Positions 41,201 to 50,336 of a DNA stretch of 64,000 nucleotides are shown piece by piece. Under the pieces are notes generated by a model. That model did no database searches. It was not told the DNA's origin and was given only the letters and a program-made list of their open reading frames with translations. The stretch's first letter is position 1. Every line of letters starts with the position of its first letter. The stretch is taken from positions 204,196 to 268,195 of the forward strand of contig CACZYC010000001.1 in assembly GCA_902785365.1 (NCBI GenBank), given 5' to 3'. The position numbers and the translations under genes are program-made. The stretch comes from an uncultured Ruminococcus sp. (GTDB taxonomy: Bacteria; Bacillota; Clostridia; Oscillospirales; Acutalibacteraceae).

Positions 41201-42550
41201 ATGAAAAAGAAACTATCTGTTATTCTTTCTTTGATACTGGTATTGTTTACGATTATGTCCGCTGCTGTTATTCCCTCGGCGGCTGTAAGCTACACCAACG
41301 ATATAAACCTGAAATCAAAAACAGCCCTTCTTGTTAATCTGGATACGGGACAGACTGTATTCAGCAGAAAGGCTGATGTCAAGCGTTATCCTGCTTCGAC
41401 AACGAAGATTATGACATACATAATTGTTGTAGAAAACGTTGATAATCTTGAAAAAACCAAGGTTAAAGTAAAGCAGAGCGTTCTCAATGCCCTCAAAGGC
41501 ACAGGCAGTTCAAGCGCGGGACTTCAGGATCACGTTAATGAAAAATTATCCGTTCTCGATTTGCTTTATTGTATGATGGTTCCCTCGGGAAATGACGCGG
41601 CTATGGTGCTTGCTGATTATGTAGGCAAGGGTAATATCAAGAACTTCGTCAATATGATGAACGACAAGGCTAAGGAGCTTGGCTGTAAGGACACTCATTT
41701 CGAGAATCCCGATGGATTGCATAACGACAATCATTACACCACAGCAAATGACCTCGCTAAGATGGCGCAGTACGCGCTCACCCTTCCGGAGTTCGCGAAG
41801 GTTACCAATACAGATACATTCTATCTCGCTGACAACGATTATCCGCTTGTTACAACCAACTATCTCATAGACGCGAACCGCGGCGGCGATTATTACTATC
41901 AGTACGCTCAGGGCATTAAGACAGGCACAACCGACGAGGCGGGACACTGCCTTGTTACAAAGGGCGAGGCTGACGGATACTCATATCTCGGCGTATTTAT
42001 GATGAACCCGATTAAAGATCCTGATGAGTACGGCACAATGATTGACGCAAAAAATATGTTTAAATGGGCTTTGACCGAGCTCGAGCTCAATCAGGTAGCT
42101 TCATCGGAAACTCCTATGTGTGAGGTTAAAGTGAATCTCGCGTGGGGTAAAGATTCTGTTCAGCTCGTTCCGCAAAAGAGTATTAACGCTATTGTTCCCA
42201 CAAGCTATAAGGATTCGGATATAGTCGTAGAGACCAAAGTCCCCGAAAGTGTAGACGCTACTATTAACGAGGGTGACGTAATCGGCAAGGCAACTGTATA
42301 CTACAACGGTCCCGACGCTGACGGCAAACAGAAAATCGGCGTTGTAAATCTTGTTTCAAGCGAAACCATCGAGCGCAGCGGTATTCTGTATGTGTTCTCG
42401 ATTATTCAGGGGATTGTGGCGTCCAACTGGTTTGTGCTTGTAATCGTGCTGATTATCATTCTGCTTGTAATCTATATTATTATCAGTTCGATAATCAAGC
42501 GGCGCAATCGTAAGCGTAAGCGCAACGTAAAACATTACAGAAATTTCTAA
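41201..42550 (+). CDS. D-alanyl-D-alanine carboxypeptidase (PBP5 type)
   Basis: Low-molecular-weight penicillin-binding protein trimming the terminal D-Ala of peptidoglycan stem peptides. 449 residues: signal peptide 1-26, active-site serine in ASTTK (about 64-68), SGN triad motif (about 128-130), and KTGT (about 233-236). A beta-rich C-domain follows, then a C-terminal helix (about 408-432) and an Arg/Lys-rich tail that anchors it in the membrane. A true helix rather than an amphipathic anchor places it with the DacA/DacF group; the exact paralogue is uncertain. Confidence 0.88.
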   Translation: MKKKLSVILSLILVLFTIMSAAVIPSAAVSYTNDINLKSKTALLVNLDTGQTVFSRKADVKRYPASTTKIMTYIIVVENVDNLEKTKVKVKQSVLNALKGTGSSSAGLQDHVNEKLSVLDLLYCMMVPSGNDAAMVLADYVGKGNIKNFVNMMNDKAKELGCKDTHFENPDGLHNDNHYTTANDLAKMAQYALTLPEFAKVTNTDTFYLADNDYPLVTTNYLIDANRGGDYYYQYAQGIKTGTTDEAGHCLVTKGEADGYSYLGVFMMNPIKDPDEYGTMIDAKNMFKWALTELELNQVASSETPMCEVKVNLAWGKDSVQLVPQKSINAIVPTSYKDSDIVVETKVPESVDATINEGDVIGKATVYYNGPDADGKQKIGVVNLVSSETIERSGILYVFSIIQGIVASNWFVLVIVLIIILLVIYIIISSIIKRRNRKRKRNVKHYRNF

Positions 42551-42554
42551 ACCA

Positions 42555-42590
42555 ATAACCGCTGTTATTATTTAACAGCGGTTATTTTTA
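42555..42590. terminator. Bidirectional terminator
   Basis: The perfect 12-bp stem ATAACCGCTGTT/AACAGCGGTTAT with a 7-base loop (42555-42566, 42574-42585) is followed by TTTTT. It overlaps the stop of the convergent gene at 42568. Confidence 0.85.
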
Positions 42591-43155
42591 CATTTTTAAA
42601 GTATCTGTTAAGACTTTCCTTCCAGCTCATACCGCTTTTGCACATTTCATTTATGCTGTAAAAGCTCACACCGGGTTTTGCGTCATATGTATAATCGGCG
42701 CTTAAAAGATCCCAGGGGTTTGCCGCGGCTTTCAGATACGGCTGTTCGCTTTTACAAGCGCCGTTTGTAATGTAATAATACGGTGTTTTAACAGCTTTTT
42801 CTTTATATGTAATACAAAGATTTTTTGTATCTTTACATATTATTTCCAAATCAGAATATGTTTTTTTGCCGTCTTTGTGTTTTTTTAAAAAACCTTTCTT
42901 GCTCAGGGTTTTTGCTTTTTCTCCCGCTTTATAATTCGAATTTAGAATTATAGCAACAGCTTTAAGGCCTTCCTTACAGTAGTTCTCATTGTATTCGTAC
43001 GCCAGCATATCCGTTAATTCTGTATCTTTTTGAGCGGAGGATTCGTTATCCGAAGATTTAGGGATGTTTATTCCGGCGGTGAACAGGGGAATTGCGATTA
43101 AAAAAATTGCGATAAGTGTGAGCGCTGTAAAATGTTTTTTCATATTTTTACTCAT
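42568..43155 (-). CDS. Small SpoIID-domain-like secreted protein
   Basis: 195 residues with a signal/anchor helix (about 7-27). The body shows features reminiscent of the SpoIID/LytB lytic transglycosylase fold: an early helix NYCKEGLKAVAIILNSNYKAG (the repeat after a YE-rich start), a YYYITNGACKSEQPYLKAAANPWDL stretch like the family's HStxGGxT...PYL..V..PxD segment, and GVSFYSINEMCKSG near the end. The catalytic glutamate region (YEYNENY) is degenerate, so activity is doubtful. It is much shorter than SpoIID. Homology is judged by pattern only. Confidence 0.5.
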   Translation of the reverse strand: MSKNMKKHFTALTLIAIFLIAIPLFTAGINIPKSSDNESSAQKDTELTDMLAYEYNENYCKEGLKAVAIILNSNYKAGEKAKTLSKKGFLKKHKDGKKTYSDLEIICKDTKNLCITYKEKAVKTPYYYITNGACKSEQPYLKAAANPWDLLSADYTYDAKPGVSFYSINEMCKSGMSWKESLNRYFKNVKITAVK

Positions 43156-43170
43156 TTTGCTTTTTATTCC

Positions 43171-43199
43171 TTGACATAATTGACGGTTTGTCTTAAAAT
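43171..43199 (+). promoter_or_regulatory. Promoter of gene at 43259
   Basis: TTGACA (43171-43176) and TAAAAT (43194-43199) are 17 bases apart. Confidence 0.6.
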
Positions 43200-43258
43200 A
43201 TTATATGTTTAAAAATATGTATTATTACAACTACTAACTCCATTGAAAGGATAGTTAT

Positions 43259-44476
43259 ATGAAATCGAAACTTTGTTGGGCGACATTTATACCTGTGACT
43301 CTGATTGCCATTATTCTGAAAGCGCTGGAGTCATTCAGTGTTATTCCGTCGCTTCCGGGTAAAATGCTTTCCTATACCGCGCTCGGTCTTATACTTTTGA
43401 CTTTTATAATCAATATTATATTTGTCGCGAGTGACAAGGAGACTTCACCCGCGTATTTGCTTTCCCGTAATGTTCCCGCCGCTGTATTTTTGCTTATCTC
43501 GGCGGCGATGATAACATCAAAATCAGCTTTGACGATCATTCTTGCTCTTCAAAACAATAAATTTGATTTTTTGATTCTTGCGATGACTTTGCTGGGAATT
43601 GTTACGGCTGTTTGTTTGGTGGTAATTTCGCTTGCTCATATCCAGGGCAGGAACTTCCTTCCGCGAATGGGCGCTTTTCTGCTTGTAATGCCTGTATGGG
43701 CGGGGCTTGTGCTTGTTTATGAGTTTCTTGAAAACCGTAAGGTTTCCGTTGCCGATGTTGATGAGTTCAAGCTTTTCGCTTTGGCGTTTATGATGATTTT
43801 CCTGTTCAAGCTTTCAATGATAATATCTACTGTTGACGGCAGAAACCCCGTAAAGGCTATGTTCCTTTACGGATTGCCGATGGCTTCTCTGTGCTTGTCA
43901 ATAGGAGCTGTAAATGTATTTGATATTATAAAGAACGGCATTGATTATTCCGAAAATGTTTTCGGATTTGCCCTTTGCGCGCTCGGCATATACGCGGTTT
44001 TGTTTATTCGAGAGATTACCAGTTTAATGCGTACGAAGTCGGAGCAGGTCATTAAATTTGATCTGGATGATTTTGACGAGCAGCAGCGTGTGTACGGCGC
44101 TTATCAGGACAATTATGTGGCCACCCCCGATGAGCAGACAGGCGACTATGACTATGATTATACAAGCGCCAGTGAAGAATCAGAGGTATATGTAACCGAA
44201 AAGGATAAACATTATACTTCAGATTATGACTACGATTACAGTTACGGTGGATATGGCGGAAACAGCGATCAGGATGACCTGGTAGCTCCCCCCGAAGCTC
44301 CGACTGAGGATGACGACGTTATTTATGTTGACAGCGATGTTGTTGACGATTTTGAGGAGAAAGTGCTTCATTCAAGCGTCAGAGACGTTGAAAGCCCCGT
44401 AAATGACAAAGAAACAGAATACGACGATGAGCAAATGGCAAAAATAGATAAGTTGATTGAAGATATTAACAACTGA
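43259..44476 (+). CDS. Eight-helix membrane protein with Asp/Tyr-rich tail, unknown
   Basis: Not recognised. 405 residues: about eight hydrophobic segments in residues 8-260, then a cytoplasmic or extracytoplasmic hydrophilic tail (about 262-405) that is very rich in Asp, Glu and Tyr, including YDYDYTS, SDYDYDYSYGGYGG and DDDVIYVDSDVVDD. The tail is predicted disordered by composition. ATG has GAAAGGATAG before it. It precedes the thrS T-box. No known domain was seen; the tyrosine-acidic tail may bind calcium or a basic partner, but this is speculation. Confidence 0.65.
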   Translation: MKSKLCWATFIPVTLIAIILKALESFSVIPSLPGKMLSYTALGLILLTFIINIIFVASDKETSPAYLLSRNVPAAVFLLISAAMITSKSALTIILALQNNKFDFLILAMTLLGIVTAVCLVVISLAHIQGRNFLPRMGAFLLVMPVWAGLVLVYEFLENRKVSVADVDEFKLFALAFMMIFLFKLSMIISTVDGRNPVKAMFLYGLPMASLCLSIGAVNVFDIIKNGIDYSENVFGFALCALGIYAVLFIREITSLMRTKSEQVIKFDLDDFDEQQRVYGAYQDNYVATPDEQTGDYDYDYTSASEESEVYVTEKDKHYTSDYDYDYSYGGYGGNSDQDDLVAPPEAPTEDDDVIYVDSDVVDDFEEKVLHSSVRDVESPVNDKETEYDDEQMAKIDKLIEDINN

Positions 44477-44482
44477 TAATTA

Positions 44483-44514
44483 TTGACATTTAGCTTTTTC
44501 GGTGATAGTATAAT
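44483..44514 (+). promoter_or_regulatory. Probable promoter of T-box/thrS
   Basis: TTGACA (44483-44488) and TATAAT (44509-44514) are 20 bases apart, longer than ideal, placed directly before the leader. Confidence 0.5.
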
Positions 44515-44520
44515 ATATGC

Positions 44521-44735
44521 GTTGAGGAAGACAAGACCCGGCGATACGTTTTCTCAGAGAGTATGCGGTTGGTGTGAGCATACAAAACGCCGCTTAGGTT
44601 ACCGCTTCTGAGCTCCGCGCAGGAAATGGCGCGGCGGGCAATTCCGTTAAAGATTCAATGAGTTTCAATTCAGGTGGAACCGCGTTTGATAATTCAACCG
44701 CCCTGATGTCCTTCGGATATCAAGGCGGTTTTTGT
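44521..44735 (+). ncRNA. T-box leader (threonine) with terminator
   Basis: The leader has a stem I region with GGAAGACAAGACCC, a GGTTGGTGTGAGC terminal-loop segment, a probable Thr specifier ACC (44601-44603, GGTTACCGC), and the hallmark T-box AGGTGGAACCGCG at 44672-44684. A terminator stem AACCGCC/GGCGGTT with T run follows at 44696-44734. The TGGA in the T-box would pair with a tRNA 3' end UCCA, which suits a U discriminator in tRNA-Thr. Uncharged tRNA-Thr should allow read-through into thrS. Confidence 0.9.
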
Positions 44736-44795
44736 TATTATGCAGAAGATAGCAATGACACGTATGATTAAAAAAATAAAAAAGGAGATAAACAA

Positions 44796-46739
44796 ATGTT
44801 AAATGTGGAATTAAAGGGCGGAGTAGTCAATCAGTATGAGGAGAACATCACTCCTGCCGAAATTGCCAAATCAATAGGAATGGGATTGTACAAGTCCGTA
44901 TGCGCCGCCAAAATTGACGGCGAGGTTTTTGACTTGAGAACACCTCTGACAAAGGATTGCAAGGTTGAACTTTTGACCTTTGACGATAAAGACGGCAAGC
45001 ATGCTTTCTGGCACACAGCGTCACATATTCTCGCTCAGGCTGTAAAGCGGCTTTATCCCGAGGCTAAGTGCGCCATAGGCCCCGCGATTGAAAACGGCTT
45101 CTACTATGACTTTGATGTGGAAAAGCCCTTTACGCGCGAGGACCTCGACAAAATCACAGCCGAAATGAAAAAAATTGTTAAATCCAAAATAGCTGTTGAA
45201 AAATTCGAGTTGGAACCCGATGACGCGGTTAAACTGCTTGAGGATATGAACGAGCCCTATAAGGTTGAACTCTGCAAAGAGCATACGGACAAGGGCGAGA
45301 AGATAAGTTTCTATAAACAGGACGATTTCACAGATCTTTGCGCGGGTCCCCACCTTATGGACGTAAGCTCCGTCAAGGCTATCGCTTTGACCAATTGCAC
45401 AGGCGCTTACTGGCGCGGCGACGCTAAAAACGCTCAGCTATGTCGTGTTTACGGCGTGGCTTTCCCCAAAGCGTCAATGCTCGAAGCGCACCTCGAAATG
45501 ATGGAAGAAGCCAAAAAGCGCGACCATAACAAGCTTGGCAGAGAGCTCGAACTATTCACCACTGTTGACTATATCGGACAGGGACTTCCGATTATGCTCC
45601 CCAAGGGCGCTCGTGTAATTCAGCTCTTACAGCGTTTCGTTGAGGACGAGGAGCAGAAGCGCGGCTGGCTGCTCACAAAGACTCCGTTTATGGCTAAATC
45701 AGACCTTTACAAAATCAGCGGTCACTGGGATCATTACAAGGAAGGTATGTTTGTGCTCGGCGACGAGAAAAAGGACGATGAGGTTTACGCTTTGCGTCCG
45801 ATGACTTGCCCGTTCCAGTATCAGGCTTATCTTAACCGCCAGCGTTCTTACAGGGATTTACCGCTTAGATATAATGAGACTTCAACATTGTTCCGCAACG
45901 AGGCTTCCGGAGAAATGCACGGACTTATCCGTGTGCGTCAGTTTACAATTTCCGAGGGGCATCTTATGTGTACTCCCGAACAGCTTGAGGATGAGTTCAA
46001 AAACTGTCTTGAGCTTGCGATATTTATGCTCAAAACTGTCGGACTTTATGAGGATGTAAGCTATCGCTTCTCACAGTGGGACCCCAACGACAGAGATAAA
46101 TTCATCGGAACAGAGGAGGAATGGAACTCTGTTCAGGGCATGATGGGACGTATTCTTGAACATCTTGAAATACCTTACGAAATCGGTGTGGGCGAAGCCG
46201 CGTTCTACGGCCCCAAGCTCGATATACAGATAAAGAACGTCTACGGCAAGGAGGACACACTCATTACAATCCAGATTGATGGATTTATCGCGGAAAAATT
46301 CGGTATGGAGTATGTCGACAAGGACGGCAAAAAGAAAAATCCCTATATTATCCACCGTACATCAATCGGTTGCTATGAGCGTACGCTGGCTCTGCTTATC
46401 GAGAAGTACGCGGGCGCTTTCCCGCTGTGGCTCGCTCCGACGCAGGTTAAGATTCTGCCCATCGCCGACCGTCACTTTGACTATGCTTACTCGATTAAAG
46501 CCGAGCTCGAAAAGAACGGAATGCGTGTCGAGATTGATGACCGCAGTGAGAAAATCGGATACAAAATCCGCGAGGCTCAGCTCGAAAAAGTTCCCTATAT
46601 GTTCGTAGTAGGCGATAAGGATATCGAGAACAACGCTGTTTCTGTTCGTCACCGCAAGGACGGAGACCTTGGTTCAATGGCTCTTGCTGATTTTATTGCA
46701 GACGCTATGAAGGAAATCGAGTCTAAGGAGATAAAATAA
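44796..46739 (+). CDS. thrS: Threonyl-tRNA synthetase
   Basis: Class II synthetase, 647 residues, full length. Order: TGS domain (1-65), editing/second additional domain with HTASHILAQAV (about 72-82) and the metal site DLCAGPHL (about 183-190), catalytic core with motif 2 RNEASGEMHGLIRVRQF and motif 3 HRTSIGCYERTLALLIE, then the anticodon-binding domain (about 545-640). ATG follows AAAAAGGAGA. Regulated by the T-box leader. Its stop is directly followed by the start of the VanY-like gene, so the two are one operon. Confidence 0.95.
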   Translation: MLNVELKGGVVNQYEENITPAEIAKSIGMGLYKSVCAAKIDGEVFDLRTPLTKDCKVELLTFDDKDGKHAFWHTASHILAQAVKRLYPEAKCAIGPAIENGFYYDFDVEKPFTREDLDKITAEMKKIVKSKIAVEKFELEPDDAVKLLEDMNEPYKVELCKEHTDKGEKISFYKQDDFTDLCAGPHLMDVSSVKAIALTNCTGAYWRGDAKNAQLCRVYGVAFPKASMLEAHLEMMEEAKKRDHNKLGRELELFTTVDYIGQGLPIMLPKGARVIQLLQRFVEDEEQKRGWLLTKTPFMAKSDLYKISGHWDHYKEGMFVLGDEKKDDEVYALRPMTCPFQYQAYLNRQRSYRDLPLRYNETSTLFRNEASGEMHGLIRVRQFTISEGHLMCTPEQLEDEFKNCLELAIFMLKTVGLYEDVSYRFSQWDPNDRDKFIGTEEEWNSVQGMMGRILEHLEIPYEIGVGEAAFYGPKLDIQIKNVYGKEDTLITIQIDGFIAEKFGMEYVDKDGKKKNPYIIHRTSIGCYERTLALLIEKYAGAFPLWLAPTQVKILPIADRHFDYAYSIKAELEKNGMRVEIDDRSEKIGYKIREAQLEKVPYMFVVGDKDIENNAVSVRHRKDGDLGSMALADFIADAMKEIESKEIK

Positions 46740-47510
46740 TTGAGAAGAAAAACTGAACGCTACGGAGCTGTTGATCGAACTTTTGAGATAAAGCTTAACA
46801 AGCCCGCCAAAGGGCTTAAAGCAGTCAAAGTTCTAATCATTGTTTTGCTTGTCGCGATAGTTCTGGGTTTGGTTTTTGTCGGTTCAAGACTGTATTTTTC
46901 AAATGATAAAAAGACTGTGAAAACCTCCGAGACAGAGGCTTTCGCTGACACCGAACTGAACGATGAGCTGCTCAGGATTGTCAACAAGAGCAATTCTCTC
47001 GAGAAGGACTATGTTCCCGAGCTTGTTGAACGTGACGGCTATTCCGTTTCTCCGCTTGCGGCGGAATCGCTTGATTCTCTGCTTGAGACAGCAGAGAAAA
47101 ACGGGATAAACCTCAGTGTTGCGAGCGCTTATATTTCATATGATGAACAACACAAACTCTATACTAAAAAGTACAAGTATAACAGAAAGCGTTATAATCT
47201 TACCGAGGTTCGCGCTCAGGCTAAAACCGAGACAGTTGTTCCCCAGGCGGGCAACAGCGAGGCTCAGACAGGATTGCTTGTGACTTTCAGGACAAAAGGG
47301 AAGTTCGCGGGGTCAAAGGCTTCAAGCTGGCTTAGGAGCAATAGTGTCGATTATGGCTTTGTTGAGCGCTATCCCGCTGATAAAACGGATTCAACCTCTA
47401 TGGAAGCTAATGAGGCGGTTTACAGATTTGTCGGAAAGGACAACGCTATGATGATGCGCAGCCTTAACAAAACCCTTAACGAGTATGTGCTTTATATCAA
47501 TTCCAGATAA
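46740..47510 (+). CDS. VanY-like M15B peptidase homologue lacking zinc ligands
   Basis: 256 residues, TTG start directly after thrS with TAAGGAGATAAAATAA upstream and no later ATG before the conserved part. One membrane helix (about 29-49), then a VanY/DacB-type D-Ala-D-Ala carboxypeptidase fold: IVNKSNSLEKDYVPE, then SAYISYDEQ where the family has SGYRSYEYQ, GNSEAQTGLLVTF where it has SEHQTGLAVD, and NEAVYRFVG where it has EPWHFRYVG. Thus the motif Arg (I132), the zinc His (A175), zinc Asp (T182), catalytic Glu (N224) and second zinc His (V227) are all replaced. It is probably a peptidoglycan-binding pseudoenzyme. Confidence 0.72.
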   Translation: MRRKTERYGAVDRTFEIKLNKPAKGLKAVKVLIIVLLVAIVLGLVFVGSRLYFSNDKKTVKTSETEAFADTELNDELLRIVNKSNSLEKDYVPELVERDGYSVSPLAAESLDSLLETAEKNGINLSVASAYISYDEQHKLYTKKYKYNRKRYNLTEVRAQAKTETVVPQAGNSEAQTGLLVTFRTKGKFAGSKASSWLRSNSVDYGFVERYPADKTDSTSMEANEAVYRFVGKDNAMMMRSLNKTLNEYVLYINSR

Positions 47511-47527
47511 AAACATTGAAAAAACAC

Positions 47528-47556
47528 TTGCATTTTACAAAAAAGTATTGTATAAT
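47528..47556 (+). promoter_or_regulatory. Promoter of rpmE
   Basis: TTGCAT (47528-47533) and TATAAT (47551-47556), 17-base spacing. Confidence 0.7.
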
Positions 47557-47597
47557 CCTAATGTTACGAAGAATTTATGCCGAATGAGGTGAATAAA

Positions 47598-47798
47598 ATG
47601 AAAAATGGAATCCATCCCGATTATTATCAGACTACTATTACATGTCACTGCGGCAATGTAATCGAAACCGGTTCAACAAAAAAGGATATCCGTGTTGAAG
47701 TTTGCTCCAAGTGTCATCCTTTCTTCACAGGTAAACAGAAGTTAGTTGATACAGGCGGACGTGTAGACAGATTCAAAAAGCGTTTCAATATGGATTAA
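47598..47798 (+). CDS. rpmE: Ribosomal protein L31 (zinc type)
   Basis: Large-subunit protein of 66 residues. It retains the zinc-binding pair CHCGN and CSKCH (four cysteines), so it is the C+ form used when zinc is available. The start at 47598 is chosen because GAGGTGA precedes it and the native start [10 protein letters not shown] is standard. Own promoter and terminator. Confidence 0.95.
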   Translation: MKNGIHPDYYQTTITCHCGNVIETGSTKKDIRVEVCSKCHPFFTGKQKLVDTGGRVDRFKKRFNMD

Positions 47799-47813
47799 TT
47801 TATTGAGTGTATT

Positions 47814-47838
47814 AGGGCGACAGATGTCGCCCTTTTTT
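47814..47838 (+). terminator. Terminator of rpmE
   Basis: The 8-bp stem AGGGCGAC/GTCGCCCT with AGAT loop and a run of T (47814-47821, 47826-47833). Confidence 0.85.
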
Positions 47839-47856
47839 CCTTAAAAGGTGTTTGTT

Positions 47857-48480
47857 ATGAATGCAACCTATAAAACCGTTAAAAACTTCGCGCACGATGA
47901 AATTGTAGAAAAACGCTCGCGTTTTATCGGTTATTGTAAACCTGTTAAAACCGAGTATGAAGCGGTAGAGTTTATCAACAAAATTAAAAAGGAGCATTGG
48001 GACGCGCGTCACAACGTCTACGCTTACAGCCTAAGAGAAGGTCAGATTAAACGTTACAGCGATGATGGTGAGCCTTCCGGGACAGCGGGTGTACCTGTGC
48101 TTGATGTTATCACAAAAAACGGAGTAACAGACGCGGTTGTAGTGGTTACGCGTTACTTCGGCGGTGTTTTGCTCGGCACTGGCGGGCTCGTCCGCGCTTA
48201 TTCCGCGGCGGCTAAGCTTGGTCTTGAAGCCGCGGGAATTGCGGAAATGAGTCTTTGCTCAGAGTGCGAGATTTCCTGTTCGTACAATCAGTACGGAAAA
48301 CTCAACACATTGATTATGAACGCGGGCGGCTTTGTAGACAACTGCGATTTTGCCGATAATGTTATTCTGAGTTTTCATATTCCCGTTGATAAAACCCCCG
48401 CTCTCGACAAGGAATTTGCCGACGCAACGGCGGGAGAGGTAAAAATTGAAATAAAAAACGATAAATTTTACGAAATTTAA
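47857..48480 (+). CDS. yigZ: YigZ/IMPACT family protein
   Basis: Conserved protein of unknown cellular role (UPF0029/IMPACT). 207 residues with the family signature region GEPSGTAGVPVLDVI (about 70-84) and VVVVTRYFGGVLLGTGGLVRAYSAAA (about 94-119), followed by a ferredoxin-like C-terminal domain (DUF1949, about 135-205). ATG at 47857 is preceded by AAAAGGTG. It lies just before dnaG. Confidence 0.87.
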   Translation: MNATYKTVKNFAHDEIVEKRSRFIGYCKPVKTEYEAVEFINKIKKEHWDARHNVYAYSLREGQIKRYSDDGEPSGTAGVPVLDVITKNGVTDAVVVVTRYFGGVLLGTGGLVRAYSAAAKLGLEAAGIAEMSLCSECEISCSYNQYGKLNTLIMNAGGFVDNCDFADNVILSFHIPVDKTPALDKEFADATAGEVKIEIKNDKFYEI

Positions 48481-48557
48481 GGAATTTATAAAATTTTGTC
48501 GTATATATAAATGTAGCCTTTTTGTTTGGTTAGAAATTTTAGAAAGGTGGTGTTTTT

Positions 48558-50321
48558 ATGCCGTTACCCGAGGGCTTTTTACAGGAGCTCAAGGACCGCA
48601 GCGATATGACTGAGATAGCGTCATCTTACGTTAATCTCAAACGTCGCGGCAGGAATATGGTCGGGCTGTGTCCGTTCCACGGCGAAAAGACACCGTCTTT
48701 TAATATCTACCCCGAAAACGGTTCGTTCTACTGCTTCGGCTGCGGAGTGGGAGGCGATGTAATCACCTTTATAATGAAGATTGAGAACCTCGATTATATC
48801 GACGCGGTCAAATATTTGGCTCAGCGCGCGGGAATGACAATGCCCGAGGACACTTTCGACGACAGTATGTCCAATCTTCGCAAGAGGATTTTCGAAGCCA
48901 ACCGTGAAGCCGCGAGGTTTTTCTATAAAAATCTTTACTCCGAAGCGGGCAGGGAAGGGCTTGAGTATTTCCACGGACGAGCCCTTACCGATAAGACAAT
49001 AAGGCATTTCGGGCTTGGATACGCGGACTCAAACCGCTATTCGCTTTGCGGACATCTCAAAACACTCGGCTTTAAGAACAATGAGATAGTTTCCGCGAAC
49101 CTTGCTTTTCAAAACAAAAACGGGGGAATATCGGACCGCTTCAACGATCGTGTAATGTTTCCGATTATTGATTTAAGAGGAAATGTCATAGCATTCGGCG
49201 GTCGTATTATGACCAATCAAAAGCCTAAATACCTCAACACTTCCGACACTCCCGTGTTCAAGAAGAGCGCCAACCTGTTTTCACTCAACAACGCCAAGAA
49301 CTCGGACGATCGCACGCTCATTCTGTGCGAGGGTTATATGGATGTTATAGCCGTAAATCAGGCGGGATTTCCCAACGCGGTCGCCACGCTCGGCACGGCT
49401 CTTACACAGGAGCAGGCGCTTCTGATGAAGCGTTACGCCGATGAAGTTATAATCTGCTATGACTCCGACGAGGCAGGTCAGAAAGCTACCGCGAGAGCAA
49501 TCACTTTTCTGAGGAACGCGGGGCTTAATATAAAGGTTATAAATATTCCGCAGGGCAAGGACCCCGACGAATTTCTGCGAAACAAGGGTGAGAACGGTCA
49601 CGACGCTTTCAAGAATGTTATTGAGGGCAGCGGCAACGATATCGAGTACAGACTGAATAAACTCAGGCATAATTACAACCTCAAGGAAGCCGAGGGCAAA
49701 GTCGCTTTTCTGTCCGAGGCGGTCAAAATTCTCGCTACGCTTGATAACTCAATAGAGCAGGATGTCTACATTTCAAAGCTCTGCAAGGAGCTGGAAGTAA
49801 CTCCCGACGCTGTCAAACAGCAGCTAAAGAAAGTCAGCCGAAAAAATTATTACGACAGGCGGCGCGACAACTTCAGAAATATGCGGCAAAACCTCAACGG
49901 TATTAATGATAAGGTCAACACCGAGCGCTACAAGAAGCCCCGTGTCACCACCGCCGAAGAGGGCATAATCGCTTATATAATCAAGAACCCCGACCGAATA
50001 TCATATGTAGAGTCCAAGCTTTCGGCAGAGAAGTTCCAAACGGAATTTAACCGTAAACTCTATTTATATTTCTTTGAAAGAATTAAAAATAATCTTGACC
50101 CGCTTTCATCGGTATCGGGAGATTTCACACAGGAAGAAACCGCAAAAATCTATCATATCGCCAACTCCGACTACGCAAGAATGGCTAATGAAAAAACAGC
50201 GGAAGAAAATATAAAAGTAATCAATGACGAGTATTCCAAGCTCAAAGTTGCCGACGCGGCTAACGCCAGTATGGACGATATAGCCGAGGAGCTCAGACGC
50301 TTGAAAGACTCTCGTAAATAG
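48558..50321 (+). CDS. dnaG: DNA primase
   Basis: Synthesises RNA primers for replication. 587 residues: N-terminal zinc finger CPFHGEKTPSF...CFGCGVGG (about 38-66), core with FGGRIM, TOPRIM motifs LCEGYMDVIA and CYDSDEAG, then a helical DnaB-interacting C-terminus. ATG follows GAAAGGTGG. It is followed 15 bases later by rpoD, the classic dnaG-rpoD macromolecular synthesis operon. Confidence 0.95.
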   Translation: MPLPEGFLQELKDRSDMTEIASSYVNLKRRGRNMVGLCPFHGEKTPSFNIYPENGSFYCFGCGVGGDVITFIMKIENLDYIDAVKYLAQRAGMTMPEDTFDDSMSNLRKRIFEANREAARFFYKNLYSEAGREGLEYFHGRALTDKTIRHFGLGYADSNRYSLCGHLKTLGFKNNEIVSANLAFQNKNGGISDRFNDRVMFPIIDLRGNVIAFGGRIMTNQKPKYLNTSDTPVFKKSANLFSLNNAKNSDDRTLILCEGYMDVIAVNQAGFPNAVATLGTALTQEQALLMKRYADEVIICYDSDEAGQKATARAITFLRNAGLNIKVINIPQGKDPDEFLRNKGENGHDAFKNVIEGSGNDIEYRLNKLRHNYNLKEAEGKVAFLSEAVKILATLDNSIEQDVYISKLCKELEVTPDAVKQQLKKVSRKNYYDRRRDNFRNMRQNLNGINDKVNTERYKKPRVTTAEEGIIAYIIKNPDRISYVESKLSAEKFQTEFNRKLYLYFFERIKNNLDPLSSVSGDFTQEETAKIYHIANSDYARMANEKTAEENIKVINDEYSKLKVADAANASMDDIAEELRRLKDSRK

Positions 50322-50336
50322 GAAAGGATATGTGTA

